The notes under the pieces are model-generated. The model searched no databases. It saw only the letters and a list, made by a program, of their open reading frames with translations, and was not told the origin of the DNA. Of a DNA stretch of 64,000 nucleotides, positions 9,700 through 21,828 are shown in pieces (position 1 is the stretch's first letter; each line of letters opens with the position of its first letter). This stretch comes from Massariosphaeria phaeospora. Taxonomy: Eukaryota > Ascomycota > Dothideomycetes > Pleosporales. A program made the translations under genes and the position numbers. Where the stretch lies: the NCBI GenBank assembly GCA_011032825.1, contig JAADJZ010000014.1, forward strand, positions 744,001 to 808,000, read 5' to 3'.

Positions 9700-12600
9700 T
9701 ACAAAGTTTTTTTTAGGCTAGCAACGCTTAACCTCGAAGTTAAACAGATTAACGTAATTAACCTAGCAGAACAAATTAAGCTTTTAGTAAAGCTTAATAG
9801 TTACTCGATAAAAGCTTTAATTAACACAAAAGCTTAGAATAACTTTGTTTCTACTTAAGTAGTGTTTGTAGCTAGTTTACACTTACTAAAGAAACAACAG
9901 CTTTATCTATTTGCTAGTGCCAACGAATAGCTTATACGAGCGCAACTAATAGTTACATACAAGATACGTAATGTACCGTTGCACATTAAACAACACTAAA
10001 AAAAGTTAGCTTTCGACGTTTTTAAACTAGCTATCTACGACATTATTTTAAAACTTTTCTAGTTAAAAAAGCACAATTTTTAGATTAACTAAAGAAAGAA
10101 TACGCTTTTGCTAGAGTATTGCAAAAACAGCGCTTCTAACACTATGCCTGCGCATCGGCAAAGTTTAATAGCAAATAAAAAAACAATTAACATAATTGCA
10201 TTAACAAAGGTTAGTTTTAAAACACAAAAGTTTAACTTAACAAATACTAACTCAAAGCTCTCGAATTAACAAGTTAAAGTAAAGAAAAAAATTAGCGCAC
10301 TTTTAAGAATACTCTACGAGTACAAAAAGTTTAGATATTTCTTTTAAAAAGTAGTAGATGCAAAAGCATTACTAAAACACAAACTTTAAAACTACAAAAT
10401 TGTTTTACAAAAAAAAAAGCAACTAACTTTCAACTTAATTTACAAACTATTAGAAAAAAAGTTAAGCACACTTCGCAATTACATAAAAAATAACTTAAAA
10501 AAAAGTTACATACGACTATTATAGTTACCTGCAAAATACTTGATTATTTTTGTACTAAAAAAAACGGCGTACTACGACTATGCGTTGACTATCAAAAACT
10601 CAACAATATTACAGTTAAAAATTAATACTCTCTACCGAATATTATAGAATTACGAAATTGATTATTTTACGCAAAAGTCTTTACAGCACTTAACCTACGA
10701 GATAGTTACTACTTTATTAAAATTAAAAAAAGTAAAGAATAGAAAACAGCGTTCTAAACGAGATACAAACACTACGAATATACTGTTATACTATTTAAGC
10801 TTACAAATGCTCTAGCAACTTTCTAAAAACTTATTAACAACGTGTTAAAAATGCACTTAGATATCTATGTTGTTGCCTATCTAGACGACATTTTTATCTA
10901 TTTTAAAACTTAAAAAGACTATGTTAAACATGTTAAAATAGTGCTAAAGTGCTTTAACAAGTTTAACTTTTGACTTAAACTAAAAAAGTGCGAATTTTAC
11001 AAGCGCGAAGTTGCATTTTTTAGATACGTAGTAGAAGCAAACGAAGTACGTATAAGCAAAGACAAAATTAAAGTAATTAAAAAATAGCTACAACTTAAGA
11101 ACGTTAAGAAGATACAATTCTTTTTAAAAATTTTAAACTTTAATTAACAGTTTATTAAGAATTACTTGAAAATTGCTATACCTTTGACAAAGCTTACGCG
11201 AAAGAATACAGCTTTCGCATAAAGCAAAAAAGCAAAAAAAGCTTTCTAACAGCTTAAAAACGCAAGCATTAGCTTACTATGCTTTTAGATATTTTAAGCA
11301 AAACAACTTTTACGCTTTAAAACCAACGCATTAGATTTTGCGCTAAAAGAATGTGCTAGTTAATTGCACAAAAGCAAATAGCACTTTATTGCTTATTACT
11401 TACGCAAGTTTTTAGAACTTAAAAAACAATACAACGTGCACGACAAAGAGCTGCTAGCTATTATTGCATGCTTACAGCATTAAAGAGTCTACGCAAAAAG
11501 CTACTTAGAACTTACAATATTTACGAATTACAAAAACTTAGTTAATTTTACAACTACTAAAGTACTTAATTGAAAACAAGTTAGATAGTTAGAAATGCTA
11601 GGCTAATACAAGTTCAAAATCGTGTACACACTAAGAAAAAACAACGGCAAAGCTAACGCTTTTAGCTAACAACATAATATTGCTAAAACAAAAGAAATTA
11701 TCGATACTGCAATACTTAAAGTTAACTAAGACAAATTACTAAGACTAGCTAGAACGCTAAACGTGCTTCTAAAAACTACAATTACAGTTCTAAAAGAATT
11801 GCAAAAAGCAATTATACAACAGCATTACAATAACCTAGTTCATAGTTACTCTAGAATTACACGAACAATAAAACTTATTAAGCAAAACTACAAGTTTAGC
11901 AGAATAAAAAACAAAGTTACTGCAATTGTTAAGAAATGTGCAGACTATTAAAAAAACAAACATAGTACCTACGTACAATACAAAGAAATGCAAGCTCTAA
12001 AGCTACTAAATAAGCTTTAGACTAATATCTCTATAAATTTTGTAACAAAACTGCTTTTGTTAAAAAACTCTACTATAAAAATAGCCTACAACGCTATTAT
12101 AGTTATAGTCAACCAATTTACTAAGTACGCAAAAATAGTACCTTTTAAGAACACGTATACTGCGCAACAACTAGAATTTATTTTTTTAAATCGACTTATC
12201 TAATACTACAGAATACTCAAATCGATTATTAGTAACAAAAACAAGCTCTTTACATCGAATTATTAAACAACTTTGTTAGCTGCAATTAGAACAAAACGCA
12301 AGCTATTAACAGCGTATTATCTACAAACAAATAGATAAATAAAAAGAACGAATTAAACTATAAAGACATATCTAAGAATATACAGCAACAAACGACAAAC
12401 TAATTAAACAAAGCTTTTACTAATAGTACAGTTAGCGTATAACAACAAGTTGTTAGAGTTTATAAAACAAACACTTTACTACGCGAATTACAGAAAACGT
12501 TTATATTTTTTTAAAAAAACGTTTTTAAGCGCGAAAGCTAAAACTGCTACAAGAATAGTAGAGAAACTTAAAGAAACACATAAGTTACTACGAAGTAAAC

Positions 12601-13080
12601 TTAAAATAGCACAACGCTAAAGCATTTTATATGTTAACTAAAAACAAAAAATAGCACTTTAGCTAAAGAGAGGAAATAGAGTTTATTTCTTTACAAAGAA
12701 TTTGCGCACAAAACGACTAAGCAAGAGTCTAGACAACGTCAAAGTCAAACTATTTTTAATATTAAAACAACAAAGCTTAGTTAATTACAAGTTAAACTTG
12801 CTTAAAAACGCAAAGATCTACCTAGTATTCTACATATTCTTGTTAGAACTAGCTAACTTACAAACGCTACTCTAGCGAACCTTTCGCTATAAAATCGAAG
12901 AAAAAAACGAATTTAAAGTTAAAAAAATTATCGCACACCGAGTTGTAGATAACTAGGAAAAATACCTAGTCAAATAGTTAAGCTACCTAGACAGCGAAAA
13001 TACATAAGAACTAAACACAAACTTTACAAACTGCTACTAGATTCTAGCACGGTATTGTTAAAACTACTAACATTTTAAAA
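9700..13080 (+). pseudogene. Element O pol relic: protease, RT, RNase H, integrase, chromodomain
   Basis: In order: an aspartic protease relic near 9800-10090 (ALINTKA where a DTGA-type motif is expected); reverse transcriptase about 10530-11050 with LCVDYQKLN and an intact VAYLDDIFIY active-site motif near 10875; RNase H with TNALDFALKE near 11325 (Asp to Asn); an integrase zinc region in the open frame 11763-11951, with HYNNLVH and KKCADY (the last Cys is Tyr); an integrase core to about 12350; and a chromodomain about 12955-13075 (YLVK, LDSENT) whose Trp positions are TAG. Frames are interrupted throughout, so no protein can be made. A chromodomain in this family tethers integration to heterochromatin marks. 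Confidence 0.88.
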
Positions 13081-13086
13081 CAATAA

Positions 13087-13365
13087 CTAATCTACAGTAG
13101 CCGCCTTAAGAGAAACTTTTAGATTAACAAACGCAATGTTTTGCGCCAACGCTTTCTAAGCCTTAAAAAGCTCTAACTCTTCAACTAACGACATTTCTTT
13201 ATTAAACAAATTCTGCTCTTGACGACGCAGTAGTTTCTTTTGTTTTTAAAGCTTTAAGAGCTTTTTACGCGCTTACTGCGCACGCAATAATGCTGCTTTA
13301 GCAACATCTTTTTTAACTCTTAGACAAGCTTTTTTCTCGTTCTCAAGCTTCTCTAAACGAGACAT
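13087..13365 (-). pseudogene. Antisense small ORF of element O, coiled-coil-like, RIP-broken
   Basis: On the minus strand between the chromodomain and the 3' LTR, an ATG at 13365 opens a 93-codon frame ending at 13087. It has three internal stops (TAA or TAG) but no frameshift. The start reads MSRLEKLENEKKACLRVKKD, and the rest is rich in Lys, Glu, Leu and Arg, as in a coiled coil (LLRRQEQNLFNKEMSLVEEL). Its frame is kept by transitions only, like the sense genes, which suggests that it once coded. I know of small antisense proteins of this kind in fungal gypsy elements but cannot name a family. Confidence 0.5.
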
Positions 13366-13625
13366 TTTTTAATTAATCTTTAAAAAATCTAGCAAAGGAA
13401 CATCTTCCGGCTTACAAGACAATACTTTGAACTAAACATAGTTTTTATATTTTCAATGCAGCGACAATAGCTTGCATAGCAACTAGCGCTTCGCGCAGTA
13501 CAAACAAAACACTATCGCAAAAATGCTAGCGTTATTAACACAATTGGCAAAGAAACGATAGTATTTAATAAAACAAAAGAAAGTAGCTGAACTTATAAAG
13601 ACATAAGTAAGAAAAAGAGAAATAG

Positions 13626-14034
13626 TATTACAATCTAGGTTCTACTAAGCAAGGCTACGCTAGTTTATTAAAAAACACTAAGCTTACTAAGCACCTACGA
13701 CTTGAAGTCTATGTGTTAGCAAGATTACGTAACAGTCTACGAGTTCTAAAGAGTTCTAAACAACTTTGAAACTCTAAAACGTTTAGAACTTCTAGAATCT
13801 CTAGAACAAGCTTAGTATATAGTTAAAACAATAAACTCTTATAGCTTATCGTTTTTAATCTTAATTACTTAAGTTAACTTTTACTTTGACTTTTATACTC
13901 TTTGCAGAACGAAGCTTGCTACTACCTTAGTATTAAACGCTATACAACTTTCTTTAGTCTATTAAACTTACTTATTTCTCAAGAACTAACCTAAGCTTAA
14001 TAAACGACTTTTCTAAGCTCGCTTAGCTTTTACA
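13626..14034 (+). repeat. 3' LTR of element O
   Basis: Same 409-bp length as the 5' LTR; starts TATTACAATC (TG mutated to TA) and ends TTTACA. It is followed directly by the GTCTA duplication. Confidence 0.93.
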
Positions 14035-14088
14035 GTCTAATACCAACTCTAAAAATCAAAATGCTAAAAATTAGTTTAAAACTGCATA

Positions 14089-17000
14089 ACGTAAAGTACT
14101 AGCGAACTCAACAAACTAGTAAACTCGACAAAATATCTTAGCACAACCAACTTATCTCAAAGAACATTAAATTAATTGCTATCGAACAAAGAACCTGCGT
14201 ACGTCGTGCTAGCTTTAGATTCAAAAGCTTTTTTTGTATTCTTTTAGCAGGTTCGGGCATTGTGCTTTGTATTACTATAGTTTTTACAGCGCCGTAGAGC
14301 TAGTTGTGCTTTTTTTTTACTCTTTCTACTACGCGCTTTCTTTAATAGCTAAAGTGCTGTAGACGCTTTAGCAGCTACTTGCGCTAATCTATTACTATAC
14401 TCTATTGTGCTACCTGTTTGAATTCGCTTTTGTTTTCGTAATTTTCTTCTTGTTGCTTTTTTAATAACGTAGATTCCTAGCGAGTTGCTTACCTAGGCGA
14501 GTTGCTTACTTGCGCCAAACTCTCTACCAACACCTGCTTTTTTCTTTCTACTACGCAATAGCTTAACTACACAACGCGCTACGCGCTTCAAACAAAAGCC
14601 AAATACAGCTTGCGATTTAGGCTATTTAACGCAACGCAACACTTTTTTAGCAACGCGCTGCATTAATCTACAACGTTTTTTAAAAAACACTAAGCAATTA
14701 GCTTGCTAAAAAACTTCTACGACGCAATTGCATACTTAACTTAATAAAGCTTCGTTTAACAAAAAACACAGTAATTAAAGAGTATGCTATTAACTTTAAC
14801 GCGCGAAGCTTTCTACTTAGGCCTGCTAGGTTAGAGAATAAAGCTAACCTACTACTCGCAGCGCGAAGCTAGCTACTAGTTAAAAAAAACTAGGTTACGT
14901 TGTTCGTTAGGCGTTACTCTAAGCTCTAGATTAAGTTTAATTAAAAGTACAACTATAAAAGAGCTTTTTGTAAAGATTTTAAGCTTGTAGCTAACTAGTT
15001 TAAGCTTGTAGCAAACATAAAAGCTAAGTACAACGTAGTAAACAAGAACACTTACAACTTTAATAAAACAAGCTTTATAATAGGCTAGATTTTAACAAGT
15101 GCAGTAATTACTAGCTTAGAGCGTTGAGAATAGCTGAAAACGGTGCAGCAAAGTAACAGAGAGTAGACAACAGTAGTACAAAGCGTTAACGCAATAGAGT
15201 AAGCTATTTTACTTTTTATTATTTTTTAAAGCAAGAACTACTTCTTTGCCTAGTACAAGAAAAATAGCTTACTTTGCAACTAGGTTATCGCAGTCTCTAA
15301 GAACGGCTAGACAAACAACGAGCTAAGTTTAGAGTAGTTAAAGCACTTTAACGCCTATACAAAGAAACGTACTGTTAGAATAGTACGTTTACTTTTTATT
15401 AATAGCTATAAAAGCTATAACTCGCTCGCTTTCTAGCAGTACTACAAAGATAAAAGCATTATTACTTTTTGTATGCTTTCTTACTCGTCGCACTTTTTGC
15501 AGCTTTTTAATATTAGCTGTTTTGCGCTTTTAAAAAAGGCGTACAGCTGCTAAGCCGAGAATCTAATGCGCAACTAAATTAACTACATTACTAAACTTAA
15601 GTTTCTGCTATGCTTTATTAGCGCTTACAACGCTTCTATTACAAAGAGCAATATCTAAAAAAGCTTTTAAAGTGCTAGATTAGTTCTATTTAACCTAGAA
15701 GCGGTAATTTCGAAGCTTAACGTACGGCTTCGCACTTTACTATTACCTACCGTAAAAAACAGTTCCTAGCAGTTTCAAACTTTAAGCAATACTCTAAAAT
15801 TTGAGTTGCAATCAACGCTAATTTGAGAGAAAATTCAAAAGCATGTAGATAGCTTTTTTACTTTAATAGTTAATGCTTTTGCAAAGCTCTTTAAAGGCGC
15901 AAAGTATGCAGCAGCTTCTATGCTACTACTGCGCAACCAAGTTGCTAAACTTTAAGCTGCTAACAAAGCTTTTTTGCAACGAAAATCGCACAAGAAAAAG
16001 CGTGTGCAGCAAAAAAGTACTTTTACAGTTAAAAAAAGCGTGCGCTTAATAGCTCTTAAAGCGTTTAAAGCGCGCAGTAATAAAAAGAAAGCAAAGAAAA
16101 AAGCTTGTAGTAATGCTAGTAATTAGAGCAGCTAGCTTTTAAGACGCTGTAGACGCTGCGGTAAGCTAGAGCACAATAAGCGCACGTGTAAGTTAGATGC
16201 AGCAGTTAATTCTAAGTAATTTAAGTTATTTTAACCTATACTAGGTGCTAGAGAGAAAGTAGTAGAAAGAAAAAAGTAGGTAGTAGAAAGAAAGCTTGGC
16301 GTAGGTAAGCAACTCGCCTAGGTAAGCAACTTGCTAGGAATCTACGTTAGTCTTTTTAAAGCTAGAAATTCGATTGCGCATTAGCTTAACCTAATAGGCT
16401 ATCTAGTAGAACTCTTTAACAAGCTAATTAACTCTATTCTTTAAAGATAATAGAGAGAAACTAAGCTTAGTAGTAATAAGCTTTGATTGCGATTTAAATT
16501 CAAGCGTATTGCTTAGAGTCTTTGACTGCTACGGCGTTTCTAGTGCAAAAGGTAGTAGCAAAGTACACAGCTATACTTTAAGACAATTAAAAACTACCTA
16601 CGCGTTGATAGAAACTAGCTCTAAGGTTTTAAAAGCTTTTTTACAATTCTTTGTTGTAAACACTTTAAAAAACGCGTTTTTAAAAGCTAGCAAAAAGCTT
16701 TTTTTGTTAATATAAAAAACGCGCTAGCGCGCTAAGTCTTAAACGCGTTAAAAGTACTTTAGCTTTAGCAGCAAAAAGCAATCTACATTTAGCAGCTAAA
16801 GAATATAAAATAAATAAGCTAGCATGCAAAGAGTAAAAATCTTGTTTTTAAAACAATAGTTTTTAAAATTCTAAAATTAGTAGCTTTTATAGCTGTCTAG
16901 AAAAAGTAGCTAATACTTTTTTACTTAACGCGCTTTTGTTTGCGCTTCAAAATACTTTAACTATTTAAAACTAAAAGCGTTGTTTGTCTAGCTGTTTTTA

Positions 17001-17820
17001 AAGACTAAAAGCTTTTAATTGCTAAGTATAGAATTCTCTTCGTACTACGCTAAAATGTAAATGCGCTTTTTGTAGATAATAAAAAGTAGAATTGCGTACT
17101 TTGCGGCGCAGATGCTCTAGATAACTGTTACCTACTTTTAATTGCCTAGCTAGATTAGATTAAGTTAAGTACGTTTTTAAAAGCTTGTAACAACTTTTAT
17201 AAACTTAATTACGCTTATTTAAAAGTTAGTTTTATTAAAGATGTGCACGTTATTTTTGTAGATGCTGTACTTAGCTTTAGTATCTATAACAAGCTTAAAC
17301 TACGCGCTAATTACTTTAAAACTTTTTTGTTGTATTTTTTGCTAGTTCTTTGCTTAATTAAAAGCTATTTTAAGCTCGCTTAAACGCGATACAAATATTG
17401 TAGCCTATTTTTTGCCTACTAGCTCTTTACTTTGCGCAGCTATTAGTTTATTTTCTATATCTTCTACTTTAGACAGTTAAAAAGCAAATTCTTGCAAATT
17501 AAAGTTGAGAATATATTGAACAATTGTTTGCTCTTTAGTCGCAGTAAGCTTCTAGCAATTAAGTCGTGTTTGAAGTTAAAATGCAATTCTGTTAAACCAA
17601 TTAGAAAGTTTTTAGTAATTAACGTTTAATAATGCAGTAGCGCGTTGTAGACTTTAGAATTAACTAGCTTTATAAGCTTGAATTGCGATATTAATTCTAC
17701 TTTTTTGTTTAGAAAGTATTGCGTTGCTTAGTTGAAGCATAGTAAGCTGATAATAGAGTTAGTAGTGCCAAGGAAAAGTAGCTAGCTTGGTAATCTAGCT
17801 AGCTCGGTAATTTAATACGT
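14089..17820 (-). mobile_element. Pogo/Fot1-type transposon E, interrupted by element C
   Basis: Flanking TA dinucleotides lie at 14087-14088 and 17821-17822, and the termini are ACGT at both ends. Removing the nested element (14467-16347 plus one TA) leaves 1,849 bp, normal for this group. The transposase is on the minus strand: 16480-16830 matches, reverse-complemented, bases 45980-46340 of element B almost base for base apart from transitions, and 14110-14460 matches its 3' end. The longest surviving plus-strand frame (16509-16715) is only an antisense shadow. The frame is RIP-broken. Confidence 0.85.
14467..16347 (+). mobile_element. Pogo/Fot1-type transposon C nested in E
   Basis: The element is 1,881 bp with termini ACGTAGATTCC...GGAATCTACGT flanked by TA (14465-14466 and 16348-16349). 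The terminal inverted repeat extends for about 50 bp and contains two copies of GAGTTGCTTAC. A plus-strand transposase relic shows the pogo DDE pattern (FNKTSFIIG, SYSSHFLQLFNISCFALLKKAY) with many stops. The C-terminus (about 16150-16190) is a CCHC-like CRRCGKLEHNKRTCK, intact in its ligands. It inserted into E at a TA, so it is younger than E. Confidence 0.87.
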
Positions 17821-17822
17821 TA

Positions 17823-18940
17823 AGAGAAAAGCGTTTAATAAAAGATTATAGCTAGTCTATTTAACCTATAGAGTGTAAGAAAAAAGTAGTAACAAGTAGT
17901 TACTAAGTAGTTATATATAATATAACTAAGCAGCAGAAAAAAAGTAGTAGCAAATAAAAAACAAAGTTGTGTAATTGTAAAACTAACAAAGAATCTAATA
18001 AGAAAATACTAAAGTAGTATTTATCTATGATTTATCTACACTAAAGCGTTACTTTGTGTTATTTGCCGTAATACGCAATCAAGTAAGCAAATTACGAATA
18101 CGCAATAACTATAATATTATATAAAATAAATAACGGCATTTGCACAACTAGCTGTTCTTTTAAAAGAAAACAAATGCCGTAGTTTAGCGTAATAAAGAGA
18201 TAAATTAGGTGTAGATAAATGTAGAGCAAAACTACGGCAGTTAAAAACAGCGTTAATCTTTGCCGTACAAATAAGAGATAAGAAATAATATTACGCTAAC
18301 TATAAGTAGCTAGTAACTATAAGTAGCTAGTAACTATAAGAAATATAACTATAAGAAAGTATATTTATATAATAGTACTAAATTATAAAACGCTTATAAT
18401 AAAGATTAGAGCAAATAATCTTTACAATTAGCTACTATATTATAAGAGTTATTTAAATAATATACTAGTTTTTAAAAGATTTATTAACTTTATATTAGAT
18501 ATATACTATATACTACTCTAGTACTTATAAAATATACTTTAAATAGCTTATATTATAATTATTTATAGTTTTTATATATATTATACTATATATAGCTCTA
18601 TATATATAATATATTAAGTAAAGATTCTTAACATTAGTATAAACTAGTACTAGCTAGTAAATATTAGTAAGCTAGTATATAAAATTATAGTAAATCTAGC
18701 TATATATTACTATTTTAATTTCTAGCCTATTAGCTCTAGTACTAGTAAAGATGTACTAAAGTAATTATCTAGTAGAATCTTATTAAAACCTTAATAACTT
18801 GGTAAGTACTAGCTATTTTAGGCTAATTTTTAAATTTTTATCTTAGAATTAACTCTATTTATAATATATTAAATCTATAGCTTTATAGCTCTATAGGCTA
18901 AAAAGTTAAGTTTAATTGCGTTAAGAGAATTATTTGTATT
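17823..18940. other. Unidentified, very AT-rich DNA
   Basis: No gene or element end is recognised here. A small hairpin pairs ACGGCATTTG (from about 18133) with CAAATGCCGT (ending 18180). A 17-bp unit CTATAAGTAGCTAGTAA is repeated in tandem from about 18300. From about 18340 to 18900 the sequence is among the most AT-rich of the window and shows only short TA/AT runs. Confidence 0.5.
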
Positions 18941-18989
18941 AAAATAATAGGCTCGTGCTACGCACGGGCAATTTCTTAAGATTTTTCAA

Positions 18990-19130
18990 AGAAACCTTAA
19001 GCCTAAGTAGCGAGTTTCGTTTTGCAAAGAGAATTAAAGTCAAGGTAAAAGTTAACTTAGTAAATCGAGATCTAATTAAGAAATTGAAGACAACAAGCTA
19101 TAAGAGTTTATTGTTTTAACTATATACATA
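18990..19130 (-). repeat. LTR fragment related to element O LTR (minus orientation)
   Basis: The stretch TTTGCAAAGAGAATTAAAGT through GTTTATTGTTTTAACTATATAC aligns, reverse-complemented, with the middle of the O LTRs (about 7753-7860). The matching order is TTTGCAGA, GTCAAAGTAAAAGT, ATAAGCTATA and TTTATTGTTTTAAC. Neither LTR tip is recognisable, so it is an old solo or truncated LTR. The preceding 40 bp (18955-18995) resembles 2310-2365 in the gene-rich part. Confidence 0.6.
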
Positions 19131-19980
19131 AGTGTGCTTTGTACGATTTCTTTGCTTTTGCAAAGCAAACAATTTAGTAAAAGCGTTTTAATTTTTTGCT
19201 TTTAAGGTGCTATAGAGAGCACAAGATTAGAGAGAGCATATAAAAAAGCTATGTTATCGTAGAAAATTCTTTAGCTTACGCGCTAAACTTACCTAAGGTA
19301 TAGCCGTACTTTGTTACTTTTAACGCTAAGGTAAAAGCATTCTTTGCTTTAGCAGCTTAGCAAATTGTCGATCGTAGCATAAAGCTTTAAAAATAATAAA
19401 GTAAGTAACTAGTATTACTTTTTAAGCCTTGCATTAAAGAGCTGCTAGTTAGTTGCGCTAAAAATAATTTAGCTAGAAACTTTTTTATTTGCTAGATAAG
19501 TACTGTTATAGAATTTAGAGCTAAGTTAATTTTTTTTAAGTTTATTAAAGTGCTCTATGTAAAGCTAGTTTTTTTTATAAATTAAGTATCTATTTAGCTT
19601 TATCTACTTATCTAGGCTAGTAGCAGATGCTAGCAGCTTCTTTTTTCTACCTAAAATAAAAGCTTTCTATATTATAATTAAATAATTCGAAAAGTTTTAA
19701 ACTTTTTTATTTATAGGCGCAATAGTAAGCTTAGCGTTTTTAAGTAGCTTAGCTTGCATTAACTAAACGTACTAATAAGAAAGAAAGAAATTCTTATATT
19801 ACATAACTTAGTAAGTTATAGCGTGCACTACTTTAAATTACATATTATAATAAAACTAAAAACAAGTTTTAATTATGCAAGCAATAATATTCTAATTGCA
19901 CTATAACATAGTGTAGGTTAGGTTAGTAATTGCAGTTATAAATATCTACAAGTTTGTATAGAATACTAAGTAGTTAGCAA
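19131..19980. other. Degenerate unidentified repeat, left part (interrupted by pogo D1)
   Basis: Readable plus-strand stretches with stops occur around 19250-19420 (for example FNAKVKAFFALAA), so it may derive from a transposon gene, but I do not recognise the family. It is probably continuous with 21829-22778 on the far side of D1. Confidence 0.35.
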
Positions 19981-19982
19981 TA

Positions 19983-21826
19983 ACGTGTTTCATTAGTAAG
20001 TCGGCTACTTTAGTAAGTTGGCTACTAAACACCAGCGCGGCGACTGCGCGGCAACAATACGTAATGTCTTAACAACACAACGCGCAAAGTACCTATACTA
20101 AAGGCGATATATATATCGCTATCTCTAATATTCAATCTAAGCAGATTTAAAGCGAAAAGCGCGCTGCTGCAGTTTACAAAGTCTTTTAATCAACGATCTA
20201 AAACCAACGCGCTAAAAAACGCCTTTGACGCAACTACGAGCTAAAATCAAAGCGCTTTACAAAACTAGAAAAGAAAGCGATTGTGCAGCGTATACTTAAC
20301 AAATCTCTACGAGGTCTACTGCTCTTAAAGGCACACATACAAGATATAGCAGATAGACTACTAAAAAAGCGCAGATGCAACTTTACTAGCAAGTGCTAGG
20401 TTAATAGGTTTATCAAGCGTACTCTTAAGCTGCGAACGCGATAGAGCTGTTTGTACAATTGCCAGCGAGCTGCTTGCAAAGACCTAGCAGTTATCGAGCT
20501 CTAGTTTAGCCTAGTTCAATTGGTAAAGGCGAAGTACAGTATCCTTAATAAGAATACCTAGAACTTTGATAAATTAGGCTTTTTAATAGGCAAGATTACG
20601 TTTTAGCTCGTAGTAACAAGCTTAAATAAGCTTAAAAAAGCAAAGAAACTACAGCCTAGCAATCGCGAATAGACTACTTTGATACAAGCTGTTAGCGCGA
20701 CGAGGAAGCGCATTTTACTCTTTATTATCTTCGCTAGCAAAGTCTTAATCTCTACCTAGTTTAAGCTAAAAATACTACGCAACTAGGTTATCTAAGTTAG
20801 TCTAAATAGCTAGACAAGCAACGATTTTAAAGTTAACTAGCTTAAACACTTTAATACGCATGCAAAGTCTGTAAGAGCGTACAGGCTACTTATTATTAAC
20901 GGCTACAAAAGCTATTGCTCGCTTGCTTTCTAAGACTACTGCAAAGAGAACAAAATTATTGCTTTTTGCATGCTATCTTACTTATCGCACTTGCTGCAGC
21001 TTTTCAACGTTGCTTGCTTCGCGCCGCTAAAGCGCTTTTATAGCGATAGTATTTTAGCTTTAGCGCGCAACTACATTTACTACATTAGCAAAGAAACTTT
21101 TTTACTAGCCTTTAAAGCTGCCTACGAGCATACATTTACTAAAGAAAACGCTCGCGCAGGGTTTAAAAGCGCTAGATTAGTTTTATTTAACTTAGATGCA
21201 GTGTTATTGAAGCTTGATGTAAAGTTGCGCACGCTAACTTCGCTACAGCGCAACAACGCTGCATAAAAAGCAAAAACGCTGCGCAACGCAAAAAAGCTAA
21301 AAGCTTAGACTACGCTTATTTAACAGAGAATGCAAAAGCGCTTAAGTTCTTTAGCGAGCTCTCTTAACGAGTAAGTACAACAGCTAAGTAAAAGCGCGCA
21401 GCAGATAGCGCATAATATAGTGTTGCTGCAAAAAAAACAAGCGCGTATGCAAAGCGTAATTAAAAAGCTTACAAAGCGCAAAACTTGTAAAAGGCAATAC
21501 GTACAAGTTAAAAAAACTCTAACAGTTAGTAAAGTATCTAACTTAATTGCTGCAAAAGAGAGTAGTAGTTGTAAAAACAGTAAGACGCCTGCGAAAAGAG
21601 TGCGCGCAAAGAAGCGCTGCAGCCGTTGCAGCAAAATTAAGCATAATTTCTGCATTTGTAAAGTAGAAATAGAGGATGTAAATAGTAGTACTGCTTTTAA
21701 ATAATATTATTCTATTGCGTATAGTATAGTAATTTGTTGTGGTGTTGCACTACGTCGCTGCGCGTGCGCGACGCTAGGGTTTAGTAGCTAACCTACTAAA
21801 GTAGCCAACTTACTAATAAAACACGT
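19983..21826 (+). mobile_element. Pogo/Fot1-type transposon D, copy D1
   Basis: The element is 1,844 bp with termini ACGTGTTTCATTAGTAAG and its complement, flanked by TA (19981-19982 and 21827-21828). Subterminal repeats of GTAAGT(T/C)GGCTAC follow. Copy D2 (40442-42285) has exactly the same length, and the differences between the two are almost all transitions. It is clearly richer in GC than the older elements, so it inserted late or was hit by fewer RIP cycles. A self-complementary GCGATATATATATCGC lies just after the start codon (about 20105). Confidence 0.92.
20064..21704 (+). pseudogene. D1 pogo-type DDD transposase, stops but no frameshift
   Basis: From the ATG at 20064 to TAA at 21702-21704 one frame of 546 codons (stop included) is kept without an indel; only point stops (TAA/TAG at former Gln and Trp) break it. 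Recognised parts: the N-terminal DNA-binding region (KKAIVQRILNKSLRG); first catalytic motif NFDKLGFLIG (Asp kept, next Glu now Lys); second motif LLIINGYKSY (Asp to Asn); third motif HLLQLFNVACFAPLK (Asp to Asn at 21006-21008); and a C-terminal CCHC knuckle CSRCSKIKHNFCIC. The open pieces 20970-21266 and 21420-21704 lie in this same frame. The family catalyses cut-and-paste transposition at TA. Confidence 0.88.
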
Positions 21827-21828
21827 TA

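Larger units (their letters stand above)
7557..14034 (+). mobile_element. Complete Ty3/gypsy chromovirus-type LTR retrotransposon (element O), RIP-degraded
   Basis: The element is 6,478 bp with two 409-bp LTRs (7557-7965 and 13626-14034) and a perfect 5-bp target duplication GTCTA (7552-7556 and 14035-14039). A purine-rich tract (about 13609-13625) precedes the 3' LTR. Domain order on the plus strand is gag with CCHC knuckle, protease, reverse transcriptase, RNase H, integrase and chromodomain, the order of the Ty3/gypsy chromoviruses. All frames carry many TAG and TAA stops at former Trp and Gln codons, so it is dead. A small antisense reading frame lies between the chromodomain and the 3' LTR. 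The LTR pair has drifted apart mainly by transitions. Confidence 0.93.

Noticed and set aside
16509..16715. 68-codon plus-strand open frame in pogo E
   Set aside because: The transposase of E lies on the minus strand; this frame is its antisense shadow.
21320..21655. 111-codon minus-strand frame in D1 (and 41779-42114 in D2)
   Set aside because: It is antisense to the conserved transposase frame with its CCHC knuckle, and is open only because of the base composition.
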